Shown: positions 29,616-39,366, counted from the first letter of the stretch. The stretch is DNA of 64,000 nucleotides from JAGVSR01 sp963825555 (GCA_963825555.1 CAWGTZ010000015.1:254919-318918); one strand, 5' to 3'. Notes: generated from the letters alone by a model not told the origin. Numbers and translations are program-made.

Positions 29616-30491
29616 ATGGGACGACTTCGTGCTGCCGGTGTTCTGACCGGCTTCCTTGGACTGACACTGCCCCTGATGCCGGTCCAGGCGCTGCTTTTGA
29701 GGCTGGCACCGGCTGCTGCCCGTCGCTTGCCGCACTGGTATCATCGCCGCGTGTGCCGGATCATGGGCATTCGCCTTCAAGTCGAAGGCGCGGTCGAAGC
29801 TGACTGCCCGACCCTGCTCGTTTCCAATCATACGTCCTGGCTCGATATCCCTGTGCTCTCGGCTGTAGCGCCCGTCTCGTTCGTGGCCAAGAAGGAAGTG
29901 GGCGGCTGGCCCTTCGTATCCTCCCTCGCGCGATTGCAGCGTACGGTATTTGTGGATCGTCAGCGGCGTACGGCCGTGGGCGAAACTGCCGGCGAAATCA
30001 CAAGCCGTCTGGCTCAGGGGGATGCGATTATTCTGTTTGCAGAAGGCACCTCCACCGACGGCAATCGTGTGCTGCCCTTCAAGACCTCGCTATTCGCCGC
30101 CGCCAAACCGAGCGGTGAGGCTGCCAACCCAGACGAGCGCGTGGTCGTCCAGACCGTGTCGATCGTCTATGCGCGCCTTCATGGCGTCCCGCTCGGCCGC
30201 GCCGACCGCCCGCTCGTAAGCTGGTATGGCGACATGGAAATGCAAAAGCATGCCTGGGAGCTCCTTAAGGCCGGACCGCTCGACGTGATCGTGAAGATCG
30301 GTCCGCCGGCACCGCTGGCCGACTTCGCCGATCGCAAACAGCTGGCCGAGCGTACCGAACGCGCCGTGCGTGAAGATCTCGTGCGAACACTGAGAGCTTG
30401 GCCGTCCGACGCGCCGCTTACCGTTGCGGCGCCGCCACGTCCGTCTTCGAAATCGATCGCGCCGCGCGCTCCTACGGGCAAATGGCGCTAA
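29616..30491 (+). CDS. 1-acyl-sn-glycerol-3-phosphate acyltransferase (PlsC-like)
   Basis: A 291-residue membrane acyltransferase. The active-site motif NHTSWLDIP (NHx4D) and the substrate motif FAEGTSTDGNRVLPFKTSLF are clear, as is VAKKEVGGWPFV between them. A hydrophobic N-terminal helix (GVLTGFLGLTLPLMPVQALLL) anchors it. It acylates lysophosphatidic acid or, in the OlsA sub-branch common in this order, lyso-ornithine lipid; sequence alone does not separate these. It begins 6 bases after rimI. The start codon is ATG at 29616 without a strong ribosome site, consistent with coupling. Confidence 0.88.
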   Translation: MGRLRAAGVLTGFLGLTLPLMPVQALLLRLAPAAARRLPHWYHRRVCRIMGIRLQVEGAVEADCPTLLVSNHTSWLDIPVLSAVAPVSFVAKKEVGGWPFVSSLARLQRTVFVDRQRRTAVGETAGEITSRLAQGDAIILFAEGTSTDGNRVLPFKTSLFAAAKPSGEAANPDERVVVQTVSIVYARLHGVPLGRADRPLVSWYGDMEMQKHAWELLKAGPLDVIVKIGPPAPLADFADRKQLAERTERAVREDLVRTLRAWPSDAPLTVAAPPRPSSKSIAPRAPTGKWR

Positions 30492-30675
30492 CTGTTTTAC
30501 CGCAATGCTACCCTGTCGCCCTCGACAGATGCGCCCAAAAATGCTGCACTGCGAAAATAAAGTCGCGCGCTCGTGTCGCGGACACAGGCCCCGGTCGGAG
30601 CGTTAACGGCTTTGGAGGGGTGGCAGCCTTAACATCACGCTGCCTGAAATCGCAGACGCCGGAGAACGCCTTTTC

Positions 30676-32028
30676 ATGTCGTCTTATACGGCAGACAAGA
30701 AAGTTTTTATAAAGACGTTCGGATGCCAGATGAACGTCTATGACAGCGAGCGCATGGGTGAAGCGCTGGCGGCTGACGGCTATGTGGAGACGAGTGAAGT
30801 CGAGGAGGCCGATCTCGTCATTCTCAATACCTGCCACATTCGTGAGAAGGCGGCCGAGAAGGTCTATTCGGATCTGGGCCGCATTCGTGACGTGCGAGAC
30901 GCGCGTCGCCGCGCCGGCAAAGACACGCTCGTTACCGTCGCGGGCTGCGTTGCCCAGGCGGAGGGGGCGGAGATCTCGCGGCGCGCACCGGTGGTCGATC
31001 TGGTCGTCGGCCCGCAGAGCTATCACCGCTTGCCGGATCTTCTGAAAAAGCGCAGCGCCACGGGTGAGCGCATCGTCGAGACGGCCTTCCCCGAGGAAGA
31101 GAAGTTCGCGCATTTGGCGCCTGCTCGTCAGGTCCGCTCGGCAACAGCGTTTCTGACCATCCAGGAAGGTTGCGACAAGTTCTGCACGTTCTGCGTCGTG
31201 CCCTATACGCGCGGGATGGAGTATTCCCGCTCCGTCGCCGATCTGGAAAAAGAGGCGCGTGCACTGGTTGGCAAGGGCGTGCGAGAACTCACGCTGCTCG
31301 GCCAGAACGTGAATGCCTATCACGGAGCCCTGCGTGATGGATCGGAGGCGACGCTTTCAGGCCTCATTTCGCATCTGGCGCGCATCGACGGGCTGGAGCG
31401 CATCCGCTACACGACCAGCCACCCTCGCAACATGAGCGACGATCTCATCGCCGCGCATGCCGAAGAGCCCAAGCTGATGCCTTATCTGCATCTGCCGGTG
31501 CAGTCCGGGTCGGATCGCATCCTGGCGGCCATGAATCGTAAGCACACGGCTGAGGAATACCTGCGCGTCGTTGAGCGTATCCGGGCGGTCCGCCCGGATA
31601 TCGCCCTGTCGACCGATATGATCGTCGGCTTCCCCGGCGAGACGGAGGCGGACTTCGAGGCCACGATGGACCTCGTCAAGGCAGTCGGCTTCGCCCAGTC
31701 GTTCTCGTTCAAATACAGCCCGCGCCCTGGTACGCCCGCTGCCAACATGGACGACCAGGTGCCCGAAGCTGTGAAGTCGGAGCGCCTCGCCCGGCTGCAG
31801 TACCTGCTGACGGACCAGCAGGAGCGGTTCAATGCGCTGACCGTGGGGCGGACGGTGCCCGTGCTGTTCGAGCGGCGCGCTCGCAACAACCGCTATCTCG
31901 TTGGCCGGTCACCGTATTTACAGCTCGTGCAGGTCGAGGGCGACAGTGCCCTTCTGGGCCGGACGCTGCCGGTGGATATCCAGGGACACGGGCCGGGCAG
32001 TCTTTCCGGTGTCATCGCGGGACACTAA
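30676..32028 (+). CDS. miaB: tRNA-2-methylthio-N6-dimethylallyladenosine synthase
   Basis: MiaB is a radical-SAM enzyme that adds the methylthio group to i6A37 of tRNAs. The 450-residue protein has the UPF0004 domain with cluster cysteines at 17 (TFGCQMN), 53 (NTCHIRE) and 91 (AGCVAQ). The radical-SAM motif CDKFCTFC (Cys166, 170, 173) and C-terminal TRAM segment (VGRTVPVLFERRARNNRYLVGR) are also present. Start and length are standard. It is followed by phoH and ybeY, a widespread arrangement of RNA-metabolism genes. Confidence 0.97.
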   Translation: MSSYTADKKVFIKTFGCQMNVYDSERMGEALAADGYVETSEVEEADLVILNTCHIREKAAEKVYSDLGRIRDVRDARRRAGKDTLVTVAGCVAQAEGAEISRRAPVVDLVVGPQSYHRLPDLLKKRSATGERIVETAFPEEEKFAHLAPARQVRSATAFLTIQEGCDKFCTFCVVPYTRGMEYSRSVADLEKEARALVGKGVRELTLLGQNVNAYHGALRDGSEATLSGLISHLARIDGLERIRYTTSHPRNMSDDLIAAHAEEPKLMPYLHLPVQSGSDRILAAMNRKHTAEEYLRVVERIRAVRPDIALSTDMIVGFPGETEADFEATMDLVKAVGFAQSFSFKYSPRPGTPAANMDDQVPEAVKSERLARLQYLLTDQQERFNALTVGRTVPVLFERRARNNRYLVGRSPYLQLVQVEGDSALLGRTLPVDIQGHGPGSLSGVIAGH

Positions 32029-32159
32029 CAATCCGAATTCGACCTCTGTCCCCGTGTCTCGGTGCGGGGGATATTTGCCAACAGGCGGCCCCGCCTTATG
32101 ATGGGGCTTCGAGGCCGGTGCGGGCAATTCGGCTGCCAGCGGGCCCCAGGAGATCGTGT

Positions 32160-33179
32160 TTGACCGGATATCGCGGGCAACCCGTGCCGGGCGCCGGAAA
32201 GGCGTCCAAGTCGCAGGCGGCAGATGCGCGCCTCGTCATCCCCTTCGAGGACAATCGCGCGCTCACCCGGGCGCTGGGCCAGTATGATGCCCATCTGGCG
32301 CTGCTGGAGGATCGCCTCGGCATAGAGGCTCATCCGCACGGCAACGTCATCACCCTGAAAGGCGCGGAAGCGGCTTGCACGCTGGCACGCGCGGTTCTGG
32401 AGGATGTCTACAAGCGGGCGCTGAAAGGCGAGACGATCAGCGCTGGAGACTTCGAAGGGCTGATCCGCCATGCGCGCCAGGAGACGGCGGCATCCCCGGG
32501 CGAAGCGCAATCCCAGGCGCAGATAACCACGCGGCGGCGGAACGTGAAGGCCCGTACTCCGGCGCAAAGCGCCTACATTCGCGCGCTGGACAAGGTCGAC
32601 CTTGTGTTCGGCATCGGCCCGGCCGGAACCGGCAAGACCTATTTGGCGGTCGCCTACGCGGCTCAGTGCCTGGAACGCGGGCTCGTGGAGCGCATCATTC
32701 TTTCGCGTCCTGCCGTGGAGGCGGGCGAGCGCCTGGGCTTCCTGCCAGGTGATATGCGCGAGAAGGTCGATCCCTATTTGCGCCCACTCTATGATGCGCT
32801 CGACGACGTCCTGCCACCGGAGAAGGTGGAGCGCGATATCGAACTCGGGGTCATTGAAATTGCGCCGCTCGCCTTCATGCGCGGACGCACACTGGCGAAT
32901 GCTTTCGTCATTCTCGACGAAGCGCAGAACACGACGCCGATGCAGATGAAGATGTTTCTGACCCGTCTTGGCGAGAACTCCAAGATGGTCATCACCGGTG
33001 ACCCGTCGCAAATCGATCTGCCCCCCGGCGTCAAGTCAGGGCTCGATGAGGCGGTGAATCTTCTATCGGGCGTACCGGGCATCGAAGCCGTGCGGTTCTC
33101 CCAGTCGGACGTCGTTCGCCGCGATCTCGTGGCTCGAATCGTCGAGGCTTACGATCGCGCAACAGGGAAGACGGGCTGA
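32160..33179 (+). CDS. phoH: PhoH-like ATPase
   Basis: PhoH (YbeZ-type) is a cytosolic P-loop ATPase acting with the endonuclease YbeY in RNA and ribosome quality control. The protein (339 residues) has the KH-like N-terminal FEDNRALTRALGQYDAHLALLEDRLGIE and Walker A FGIGPAGTGKTYLA. ILSRPAVEAGERLGFLPGD, the Walker B FVILDEAQNTTPMQMKMFLTR and TGDPSQIDLP follow. The TTG start at 32160 is chosen because AGGAG lies 7 bases upstream; a GTG at 32118 has no such site. It overlaps ybeY by 1 base. Confidence 0.93.
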   Translation: MTGYRGQPVPGAGKASKSQAADARLVIPFEDNRALTRALGQYDAHLALLEDRLGIEAHPHGNVITLKGAEAACTLARAVLEDVYKRALKGETISAGDFEGLIRHARQETAASPGEAQSQAQITTRRRNVKARTPAQSAYIRALDKVDLVFGIGPAGTGKTYLAVAYAAQCLERGLVERIILSRPAVEAGERLGFLPGDMREKVDPYLRPLYDALDDVLPPEKVERDIELGVIEIAPLAFMRGRTLANAFVILDEAQNTTPMQMKMFLTRLGENSKMVITGDPSQIDLPPGVKSGLDEAVNLLSGVPGIEAVRFSQSDVVRRDLVARIVEAYDRATGKTG

Positions 33180-33730
33180 TGCCCTCATCCGACCCTAGCT
33201 CTCGAAGTCCGGCGCCGCAGAGCGCCGATGACTCGTGGCTAGGCGTCGATGTTGTCTTCGAAGATGACGACTGGCCTGATCCGGACCAGATAACCGATCT
33301 GATTGCGGAAGCGAGTGCCGCACTGGCCGCCCACGGCCAGATGCACGGCCTCGGGGCCAGCGAGGCGTGTGTGGCGTTGTCGAGCGATGCCGAGGTGCGC
33401 AAGCTCAATGCGGACTATCGCGGCCTGGACAAAGCGACGAATGTGCTCTCCTTTCCGGCCCCAGTGGCGCCCGTGCCCCAGCCGGTACGCTTCCTCGGCG
33501 ATGTGGTGCTGGCGCGAGAGACCGTTGAGCGTGAAGCTACTGAACGCGGCATCCCGTTTGCGGACCACTTGCGTCACCTGACTGTCCACGGTCTGCTCCA
33601 TCTCTTGGGCTACGATCATGAGACAGATGCGCAGGCCGCCGAGATGGAAGGCATCGAAACCCAGATACTCGCGCGACTTGGTATTGCCGATCCCTACGGC
33701 GACGGCGACGAAGGGCTGCTGCGCCCCTGA
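33179..33730 (+). CDS. ybeY: Endoribonuclease YbeY (16S rRNA maturation)
   Basis: YbeY is the zinc-dependent endoribonuclease of 16S rRNA 3'-end maturation and 70S quality control. The zinc motif HLTVHGLLHLLGYDH (HxxxHxxxxxH) is intact near residues 134-148, after LNADYRGLDKATNVLSFPA. It is 183 residues long. The first about 20 residues are a Ser/Pro-rich extension. Its ATG overlaps the phoH stop (TGATG). Confidence 0.95.
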   Translation: MPSSDPSSRSPAPQSADDSWLGVDVVFEDDDWPDPDQITDLIAEASAALAAHGQMHGLGASEACVALSSDAEVRKLNADYRGLDKATNVLSFPAPVAPVPQPVRFLGDVVLARETVEREATERGIPFADHLRHLTVHGLLHLLGYDHETDAQAAEMEGIETQILARLGIADPYGDGDEGLLRP

Positions 33731-33775
33731 TTGCGCTGAATTTGACAAGCTCCCCCACCCCGAACCGGAACGACC

Positions 33776-34852
33776 ATGACCACCGACGACAAAGCCTCGA
33801 AACCCGTAACGGCGGACCCGCCAGCCGAAGAGCGCAAGGGTGCGAGTTCCTCTGCGTGGATTTCGGCACTACTGACGCGTCTGGGATTGCAGAGTGGGCC
33901 AACGCTGCGGGCGACGCTGGAGGATGCGCTAAAGTCCGGCGGCGAGGCAGGCCAACAGTTCAGCGCCGAAGAGCGCGAAATGCTGATCCGGCTGTTGCGT
34001 TTTGGCGCAAGCCGGGTCGACGATATCATGGTTCCTCGGGCCGACATCATCGCCGTGGAGGAAAGCGAGCCGATCGGTGAGGTCGTGCGGCTTTTCGAAG
34101 AGGCGGGCATTTCGCGCATCCCGATTTATCACGAGACTCTCGATGATCCGCGCGGGATGGTGCACATCAAGGATCTGTTTCGTTGGATGTCGGCGGAAGC
34201 GGCGGGCCGGGCTTTGGTCGAGCCCCGCCTCAAGGGCGAGGCGAGAGCCGCTGCGCTCAAGACGGCAGCCGAGGCGGAAGCCGCAGGGGGCGATGATCGG
34301 CGGCTCGATCTGTCGCTCGTCGATCTGAGGCGGCCCATCTCGGCGGCCAAGATCCGCCGACCCGTGCTGTACGTGCCGCCGTCAATGCCCGCGATGAGCC
34401 TTCTCATCCGGATGCAGACTTCGCGCGTGCACATGGCCCTGGTGGTCGACGAGTACGGCGGCACGGACGGCCTCGTGACCATCGAGGACCTCGTTGAGCA
34501 GATCGTCGGCGAAATCGAGGACGAGCACGATGAGGCGGAAGACGAGCACGTTGTGGAGGATCCCAAGCTGGGCCTCATCGCATCGGGACGCACGCCCGTG
34601 AGCGAACTGGAGGAACTGTTCGCGCTCAAGCTGCTGACCCCTGACGAGCAGGAGGATATCGACACGCTTGGCGGTCTCGTTTTCCAGATCGTTGGTCGTG
34701 TGCCAACTCGTGGCGAGGTGATCCGGCATGCCTCCGGACTCGAATTCGAGATCCTGGAAGCGGACCCGCGTCGGGTGAAGCGTTTGCGCATCCATCGGCC
34801 AAAGCCGGTGACTCCCGTCGGCGGTACGGCTGGAACCACGGGTTCGGCGTGA
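33776..34852 (+). CDS. CorC/HlyC family CBS-domain protein
   Basis: A 358-residue protein of the CorC group (CBS pair plus CorC_HlyC domain) without the DUF21 membrane domain, so soluble. These proteins are associated with Mg/Co efflux; the closely placed lnt and ybeY are the normal neighbours. Seen are EEREMLIRLLRFGASRVDDIMVPRADIIAVE and the first CBS with SRIPIYHETLDDPRGMVHIKDLF. The second CBS contains MQTSRVHMALVVDEYGGTDGLVTIEDLVEQIVGEIEDEHD, and the CorC_HlyC fold comes at the end (DTLGGLVFQIVGRVPTRGEVI). It overlaps lnt by 4 bases. Confidence 0.92.
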   Translation: MTTDDKASKPVTADPPAEERKGASSSAWISALLTRLGLQSGPTLRATLEDALKSGGEAGQQFSAEEREMLIRLLRFGASRVDDIMVPRADIIAVEESEPIGEVVRLFEEAGISRIPIYHETLDDPRGMVHIKDLFRWMSAEAAGRALVEPRLKGEARAAALKTAAEAEAAGGDDRRLDLSLVDLRRPISAAKIRRPVLYVPPSMPAMSLLIRMQTSRVHMALVVDEYGGTDGLVTIEDLVEQIVGEIEDEHDEAEDEHVVEDPKLGLIASGRTPVSELEELFALKLLTPDEQEDIDTLGGLVFQIVGRVPTRGEVIRHASGLEFEILEADPRRVKRLRIHRPKPVTPVGGTAGTTGSA

Positions 34853-36492
34853 GCGCTCCTGCAATGATAGCCGGGTTACGGCAGCGTGTTGCGAATGCGC
34901 GCGGCTGGCGGCGCGCCGGCGTGGCGATGCTGGCCGGACTGTTGTCTGTGCTGGCCTTGGCGCCGTTCTTTGTCGCACCGGTCCTGTTTCTCACGCTGCC
35001 AGTTCTCGTCTGGCTCATCGCACCAGAGCGTGGTGCCATGTCCCGACGCAATGATCTCTGGCGGGCCTTCAAGGACGGCTGGTGGTTCGGCTTCGGCTAT
35101 TTCTTCGCCGGCCTTTTCTGGGTCGGAGAAGCTTTTCTCGTCGAGGCGGAAATCTTCGGTTGGCTTCTGCCGTTTGCGGTAACGCTGCTGCCGGCGGGAT
35201 TGGCGTTGTTCTATGGCGCGGCGGCGGCTGTGACGCGGGCTTTGTGGCGGCCCGGACTTGCTGGCCTGCTCATCATGGCGGTCGTTTTCGCGGCAGCCGA
35301 ATGGCTCCGTGGGCACATCCTCACGGGCTTCCCCTGGAACGTGCTCGGCTATGCGCTGACGGCGCCCGTTGAACTGATGCAGTCGGCCGGCCTTGTGGGG
35401 ATTTATGGTCTGACTTTGTGGACGGTTGTGATCTTCGCGGCTCCGCTGGTATTGGCAGCCGAGACCAGCCGCCAAGGCTCGGAGCTGTCGAGATACGGGG
35501 CCGGTGCGGTGCTCGCGCTCGGACCGCTGCTGGCTGCGTTTGCCTATGGCGCCTTGGTCCTCGCGCCGGCGAAGCCCGACAATGCTGAAGCGCCGCGGCT
35601 GCGCATCGTGCAGCCGAGTGTCCCGCAGCGCGAGAAATGGATGCCCGAGAAGCAGGCGGAGATCTTCGCACTGCATCTAGATCTGTCGCGGCGCAACTCG
35701 CAGGGCGTGGAGGACGGGCTGGCGGGAATCTCGCTGGTCGTTTGGCCGGAAGCGGCAATGCCTTTCCGCCCGCTGGAGCACCCCGAAGCTTTGAATGCCA
35801 TCGGTGATCTCCTGCCCGATCCGGGTACGATTCTTCTCTCCGGGGGCCTGCGCGTGGAGCCGACGATCGCAGAGGCGGGTCATTCGCGCGAGGCCTTCAA
35901 CAGTCTGCTCGCCATCTCCGATACCGGGCAGGTGTCCGCCATCTACGATAAGATCCATCTGGTGCCATTTGGGGAGTATCTCCCCCTGCAACCCGTGCTC
36001 GAGGCGATCGGACTGCAGCAGCTGACCAAGCGGCGCGGCGGCTTCGCATCCGGACCCAATCCCCGCCCTCTCCTCGCCCTACCCGGGCTGCCCCCCATTG
36101 CCGGGCTGATCTGCTATGAGGCCATCTTCCCGGCCGCGGTGGTGCAAGGAGATGAGCGCCCAGGCCTTCTGGTCAACGTGACCAACGACGGATGGTTCGG
36201 GAACACCACCGGGCCTCGCCAGCATCTCCATCAGGCCCGGGTGCGGGCGGTCGAAGAGGGATTGCCGATGATCCGGGCAGCCAACAATGGTATCTCGGCT
36301 GTGATTGATGCGAATGGTCGCATCCTGGCCTCGCTCGGGCTCAATGTCCGTGGCGTGATCGATGCTGCCGTCCCTCCGGCCCGGGCCGCTCCTCCGTATG
36401 CGGCTTGGGGAGATTGGCTTTTTCTGCTGAATGCGATGTTTTTCCTTATCGGGGCATGGCTGAGTTCCAGAAACTTAGAGCAACGGCAATAA
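34849..36492 (+). CDS. lnt: Apolipoprotein N-acyltransferase
   Basis: Lnt adds the third acyl chain to the N-terminal cysteine of lipoproteins. The 547-residue protein has about six hydrophobic segments, then a carbon-nitrogen hydrolase domain. The active-site triad is visible as VVWPEAAMPF (Glu), YDKIHLVPFGEYLPL (Lys) and GLICYEAIFPA (Cys). NDGWFGNTTGPRQHLHQARVRAVEEGLPMIRAANNGISAVID is also typical. It starts with GTG at 34849 overlapping corC by 4 bases (GTGA). Its likely local substrates include the LemA and first L,D-transpeptidase lipoproteins encoded in this window. Confidence 0.96.
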   Translation: MSAPAMIAGLRQRVANARGWRRAGVAMLAGLLSVLALAPFFVAPVLFLTLPVLVWLIAPERGAMSRRNDLWRAFKDGWWFGFGYFFAGLFWVGEAFLVEAEIFGWLLPFAVTLLPAGLALFYGAAAAVTRALWRPGLAGLLIMAVVFAAAEWLRGHILTGFPWNVLGYALTAPVELMQSAGLVGIYGLTLWTVVIFAAPLVLAAETSRQGSELSRYGAGAVLALGPLLAAFAYGALVLAPAKPDNAEAPRLRIVQPSVPQREKWMPEKQAEIFALHLDLSRRNSQGVEDGLAGISLVVWPEAAMPFRPLEHPEALNAIGDLLPDPGTILLSGGLRVEPTIAEAGHSREAFNSLLAISDTGQVSAIYDKIHLVPFGEYLPLQPVLEAIGLQQLTKRRGGFASGPNPRPLLALPGLPPIAGLICYEAIFPAAVVQGDERPGLLVNVTNDGWFGNTTGPRQHLHQARVRAVEEGLPMIRAANNGISAVIDANGRILASLGLNVRGVIDAAVPPARAAPPYAAWGDWLFLLNAMFFLIGAWLSSRNLEQRQ

Positions 36493-36610
36493 GCTGGTGT
36501 TTCTCATGATCGGAGCTCGGCTCTGACCCTAGGTTGACGGAACCGGGTTCCGCACCTAGGAATTGCCCTCGCTTGGGCATTTGAAGACGGCCAATCAAGG
36601 AAACGACAGC

Positions 36611-37093
36611 GTGTCCCAGAAGTCGAACGTGGAAGTCCTGGTCGACGAAGGCGAGGATCGCGGAAATTCGCGGCGAGCCAACCCGATAGATAAGCATGTG
36701 GGCGAGCGTGTCCGCCTGCGCCGCATGTTGCTGGGTATGAGTCAGGAGCGCCTCGGCGAACAGCTGGGTTTGACGTTCCAGCAGGTGCAGAAATACGAAA
36801 AGGGCGTCAACCGCATCGGCGCGAGCCGGCTTTTCGATCTCGCTCACGTGCTCGGTGTGCCGATCCAGTTCTTTTATGAGGAAATGCCGGCCAGCCTTTC
36901 TGGAGACCTGCCGGCTCCGGGGTTTGCGGATGCTCCGGGCCAAGGCTTTGTCTCGGAATTTCTGACGAGCCGCGACGCCGTGGAGTTGAGCAAGGCATTC
37001 GCGCGCATCCAAGACCCACGGGTGCGCAGATCGATCGTCGAATTGGTGCGTGCCATCGCTGGCGAAGACACGACACAAAGCAAGCCCGAATAG
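36611..37093 (+). CDS. XRE-family helix-turn-helix regulator
   Basis: A 160-residue regulator with a Cro/CI-type HTH: VGERVRLRRMLLGMSQERLGEQLGLTFQQVQKYEKGVNRIGASRLFDLAHVLGVPIQFFYE, about residues 31-91. The C-terminal part (GFVSEFLTSRDAVELSKAFARIQDPRVRRSIVELVRAI) is a typical alphaproteobacterial extension. The GTG at 36611 is preferred, with AAGGAAA upstream; an upstream start would add an unconserved leader. This regulator lies directly before metK in many Rhizobiales, but its targets are not known to me. Confidence 0.88.
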   Translation: MSQKSNVEVLVDEGEDRGNSRRANPIDKHVGERVRLRRMLLGMSQERLGEQLGLTFQQVQKYEKGVNRIGASRLFDLAHVLGVPIQFFYEEMPASLSGDLPAPGFADAPGQGFVSEFLTSRDAVELSKAFARIQDPRVRRSIVELVRAIAGEDTTQSKPE

Positions 37094-37201
37094 GTGAATG
37101 TGGAACTCATTCGCCTGCCCGTCTGGCGGTGAGCCGGTGATGCTGCGCTTGACCCGACCCGTAAAGGCTGCAAAACAGCCGCCGAACAATCCGAACTTGA
37201 A

Positions 37202-38434
37202 ATGACGCTTGAGAACGCGAGGACCATCGTGACGCGCAAGTCTTTCTTATTTACCAGTGAATCGGTGTCCGAGGGGCATCCCGACAAAGTCTGTGATCGT
37301 ATTTCCGACGAGGTGGTGGACGCCTTCTATCGCGAGAGCCTTGCGGCCAATCTCGACCCTTGGGCCATTCGTGCCGCGTGTGAAACATTGGCCACGACAC
37401 AGCGCGTCGTCATAGCCGGTGAATATTCGAACACGCCACGAACCGTGACTGTCGCGATGCTTCAGGACATCGCCCGCAAGGCGATCAAGGACATCGGCTA
37501 CGAACAGGACGGCTTCCACTGGGCCAACTGCAACATCGAGGTTCTTCTGCACGGCCAGTCGGTCGACATTGCCGCTGGTGTCGATGCCAAGCAACCCACG
37601 AACAAGGAAGAGGGCGCCGGCGACCAGGGCATCATGTTCGGCTATGCCTGCACCGACACGCCCGAGTTGATGCCCGCGCCGATCTACTACAGCCATAAGA
37701 TCCTTCATGACCTCGCCAAAGCCCGCAAGTCGAAGGAGGGCGATGCCGCCCAGCTCGGCCCCGACTCCAAGAGCCAGGTGACGGTGCGTTACGAGGATGG
37801 CAAGCCGGTCGGCATCACGCAGATCGTCGTTTCGCACCAGCACGTTGTCGAGGATCTCTCCTCCAAGCAGGTGCGTGATATCATTGAGCCTTACGTGCGC
37901 AAGGCGCTGCCCGACGGCTGGGTGACCAAAGACACGGTCTGGCATATCAATCCGACGGGGAAGTTCTTCATTGGCGGCCCCGACGGGGATTGCGGCCTTA
38001 CCGGCCGCAAGATCATCGTCGATACCTATGGCGGTATGGCTCCCCACGGTGGCGGCGCCTTCTCGGGCAAGGATCCGACCAAGGTGGACCGCTCGGCCGC
38101 CTATGCGGCCCGTTATCTGGCCAAGAACGTGGTGGCGGCCGGTCTTGCCGAGCGCTGCACGATCCAGCTCTCCTATGCCATCGGCGTGGCGCGTCCTTTG
38201 TCGATTTATGTCGATACACATGGGACGGGCAAGGTCGATGAGGCGGCGCTCGAGTCGGCGCTGGGCAAGGTCATGGACCTGTCCCCCCGTGGTATCCGCA
38301 CACAGCTTGATCTCAACAAACCGATTTACGCTCGCACGGCCGCCTACGGTCATTTCGGCCGGGCGCCGGATGCGGACGGCGGGTTCTCCTGGGAGCGCAC
38401 CGATCTCGCCGATAAGATTAAGGCCGCCGTTTAA
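37202..38434 (+). CDS. metK: S-adenosylmethionine synthetase
   Basis: MetK makes SAM from methionine and ATP. The 410-residue protein has FTSESVSEGHPDKVCDRISDEVVDAF at the start, the ATP-binding loop GAGDQGIMFGYACTDTPELMPAPI, the P-loop-like GGAFSGKDPTKVDRSAAYAARYLAKN and C-terminal RTAAYGHFGR. The N-terminus carries about 10 extra residues (MTLENARTIVTR) before the conserved KSFLFTSESV; the internal GTG at 37229 could be the real start. No recognisable SAM-II or SAM/SAH riboswitch is seen in the 108-base leader. Confidence 0.96.
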   Translation: MTLENARTIVTRKSFLFTSESVSEGHPDKVCDRISDEVVDAFYRESLAANLDPWAIRAACETLATTQRVVIAGEYSNTPRTVTVAMLQDIARKAIKDIGYEQDGFHWANCNIEVLLHGQSVDIAAGVDAKQPTNKEEGAGDQGIMFGYACTDTPELMPAPIYYSHKILHDLAKARKSKEGDAAQLGPDSKSQVTVRYEDGKPVGITQIVVSHQHVVEDLSSKQVRDIIEPYVRKALPDGWVTKDTVWHINPTGKFFIGGPDGDCGLTGRKIIVDTYGGMAPHGGGAFSGKDPTKVDRSAAYAARYLAKNVVAAGLAERCTIQLSYAIGVARPLSIYVDTHGTGKVDEAALESALGKVMDLSPRGIRTQLDLNKPIYARTAAYGHFGRAPDADGGFSWERTDLADKIKAAV

Positions 38435-38466
38435 GCCCCTGACGGTGAAGGCAGAAGAGGTGACAG

Positions 38467-38492
38467 CGGCCGCGGGCGGGATCCCGCGGCCG
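38467..38492 (+). repeat. GC-rich stem-loop between metK and trmB
   Basis: CGGCCGCGGG (38467-38476) pairs perfectly with CCCGCGGCCG (38483-38492) around a 6-base loop. No T tract follows, so termination would be rho-dependent at best. It may protect the metK transcript 3' end. Confidence 0.45.
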
Positions 38493-38533
38493 TTCGTGCA
38501 TCAGGCAAACCGATTGTGGGAAACGGCCGCAGC

Positions 38534-39238
38534 ATGACGGAAGAGGCGTCGAGACCGCCGCGGGACGACCTGAGATCGTTCGGGCGCAAGCGCGGCCGCA
38601 AACCCAGCCCGCGCCAGCGGCGGCTGTGGGAGCAGGTGCTGCCGCACTGCCGGGTCGATCTCGAAAGACTGGCGGACGGGCCCCTGCAGGCGATGTTCGA
38701 ACCGCCCGTCCGGGAGGTCTGGCTCGAGGTGGGCTTCGGTGGAGCCGAGCATCTGATTCATCAAGCCAAACGCCACCCCGACGTCGGTTTTATCGGCTGC
38801 GAGCCGTTCGAGGATGGCGTCATCAAGGCTCTGACGGCGATCAAGGAAGGGGGCATTGGAAACGTCCGAATCCATGCGGATGATGTCCGCCCTCTTGTGC
38901 GTGCTCTGCCGCGGCAATCGATCGGACTTGTTTTCGTCCTTTTTCCAGACCCTTGGCCTAAGGCGCGGCATGCCAAACGGCGGCTCGTCTCACGGCCGTT
39001 CCTGGATCTACTGGCGCACGTGATGAAACCGGGTGCTGAACTAAAGATCGCGACCGACATTGATGCGTACGCGCGCACCGTTATCGAGGCGGCCATGCCC
39101 CATCCTGCGTTCGTTTGGACCGCAACGACGGCGGAGGATTGGCGCCGTCCGTGGCCGGACTGGCCGGGGACCCGCTACGAAGCGAAGGCAATTCGAGAAG
39201 GTCGCCGGCCGATGTTCCTCACGTTCCGGCGTCGATGA
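38534..39238 (+). CDS. trmB: tRNA (guanine-N7-)-methyltransferase
   Basis: TrmB forms m7G46 in tRNA. The 234-residue protein has the Arg-rich start SFGRKRGRKPSPRQRRL and the SAM loop VWLEVGFGGAEHLIHQAKRHPDVGFIGCEPFEDGV. The catalytic/substrate block FVLFPDPWPKARHAKRRLV (PDPWxKxRHxKRR) and GAELKIATDIDAYA follow, with C-terminal GTRYEAKAIREGRRPMFLTFRR. ATG 38534 is chosen; GTG 38516 would add six residues. Confidence 0.95.
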   Translation: MTEEASRPPRDDLRSFGRKRGRKPSPRQRRLWEQVLPHCRVDLERLADGPLQAMFEPPVREVWLEVGFGGAEHLIHQAKRHPDVGFIGCEPFEDGVIKALTAIKEGGIGNVRIHADDVRPLVRALPRQSIGLVFVLFPDPWPKARHAKRRLVSRPFLDLLAHVMKPGAELKIATDIDAYARTVIEAAMPHPAFVWTATTAEDWRRPWPDWPGTRYEAKAIREGRRPMFLTFRRR

Positions 39239-39366
39239 GTGCCGGCGCGTCGCGCACCTCTCTGCAAAAAAAGTTCGGTAAACGGGGAAAAACTCGGCAA
39301 TTCGATCTTGCCACAATCGGCTCCATTGCGTAGTTTGACGTTGCTCATGATCATCTCAACTCTTGA

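Noticed and set aside
37094..37201. SAM-responsive riboswitch upstream of metK
   Set aside because: I looked for SAM-II and SAM/SAH consensus elements; only a small GGCTG/CAGCC hairpin is present, without the conserved core.
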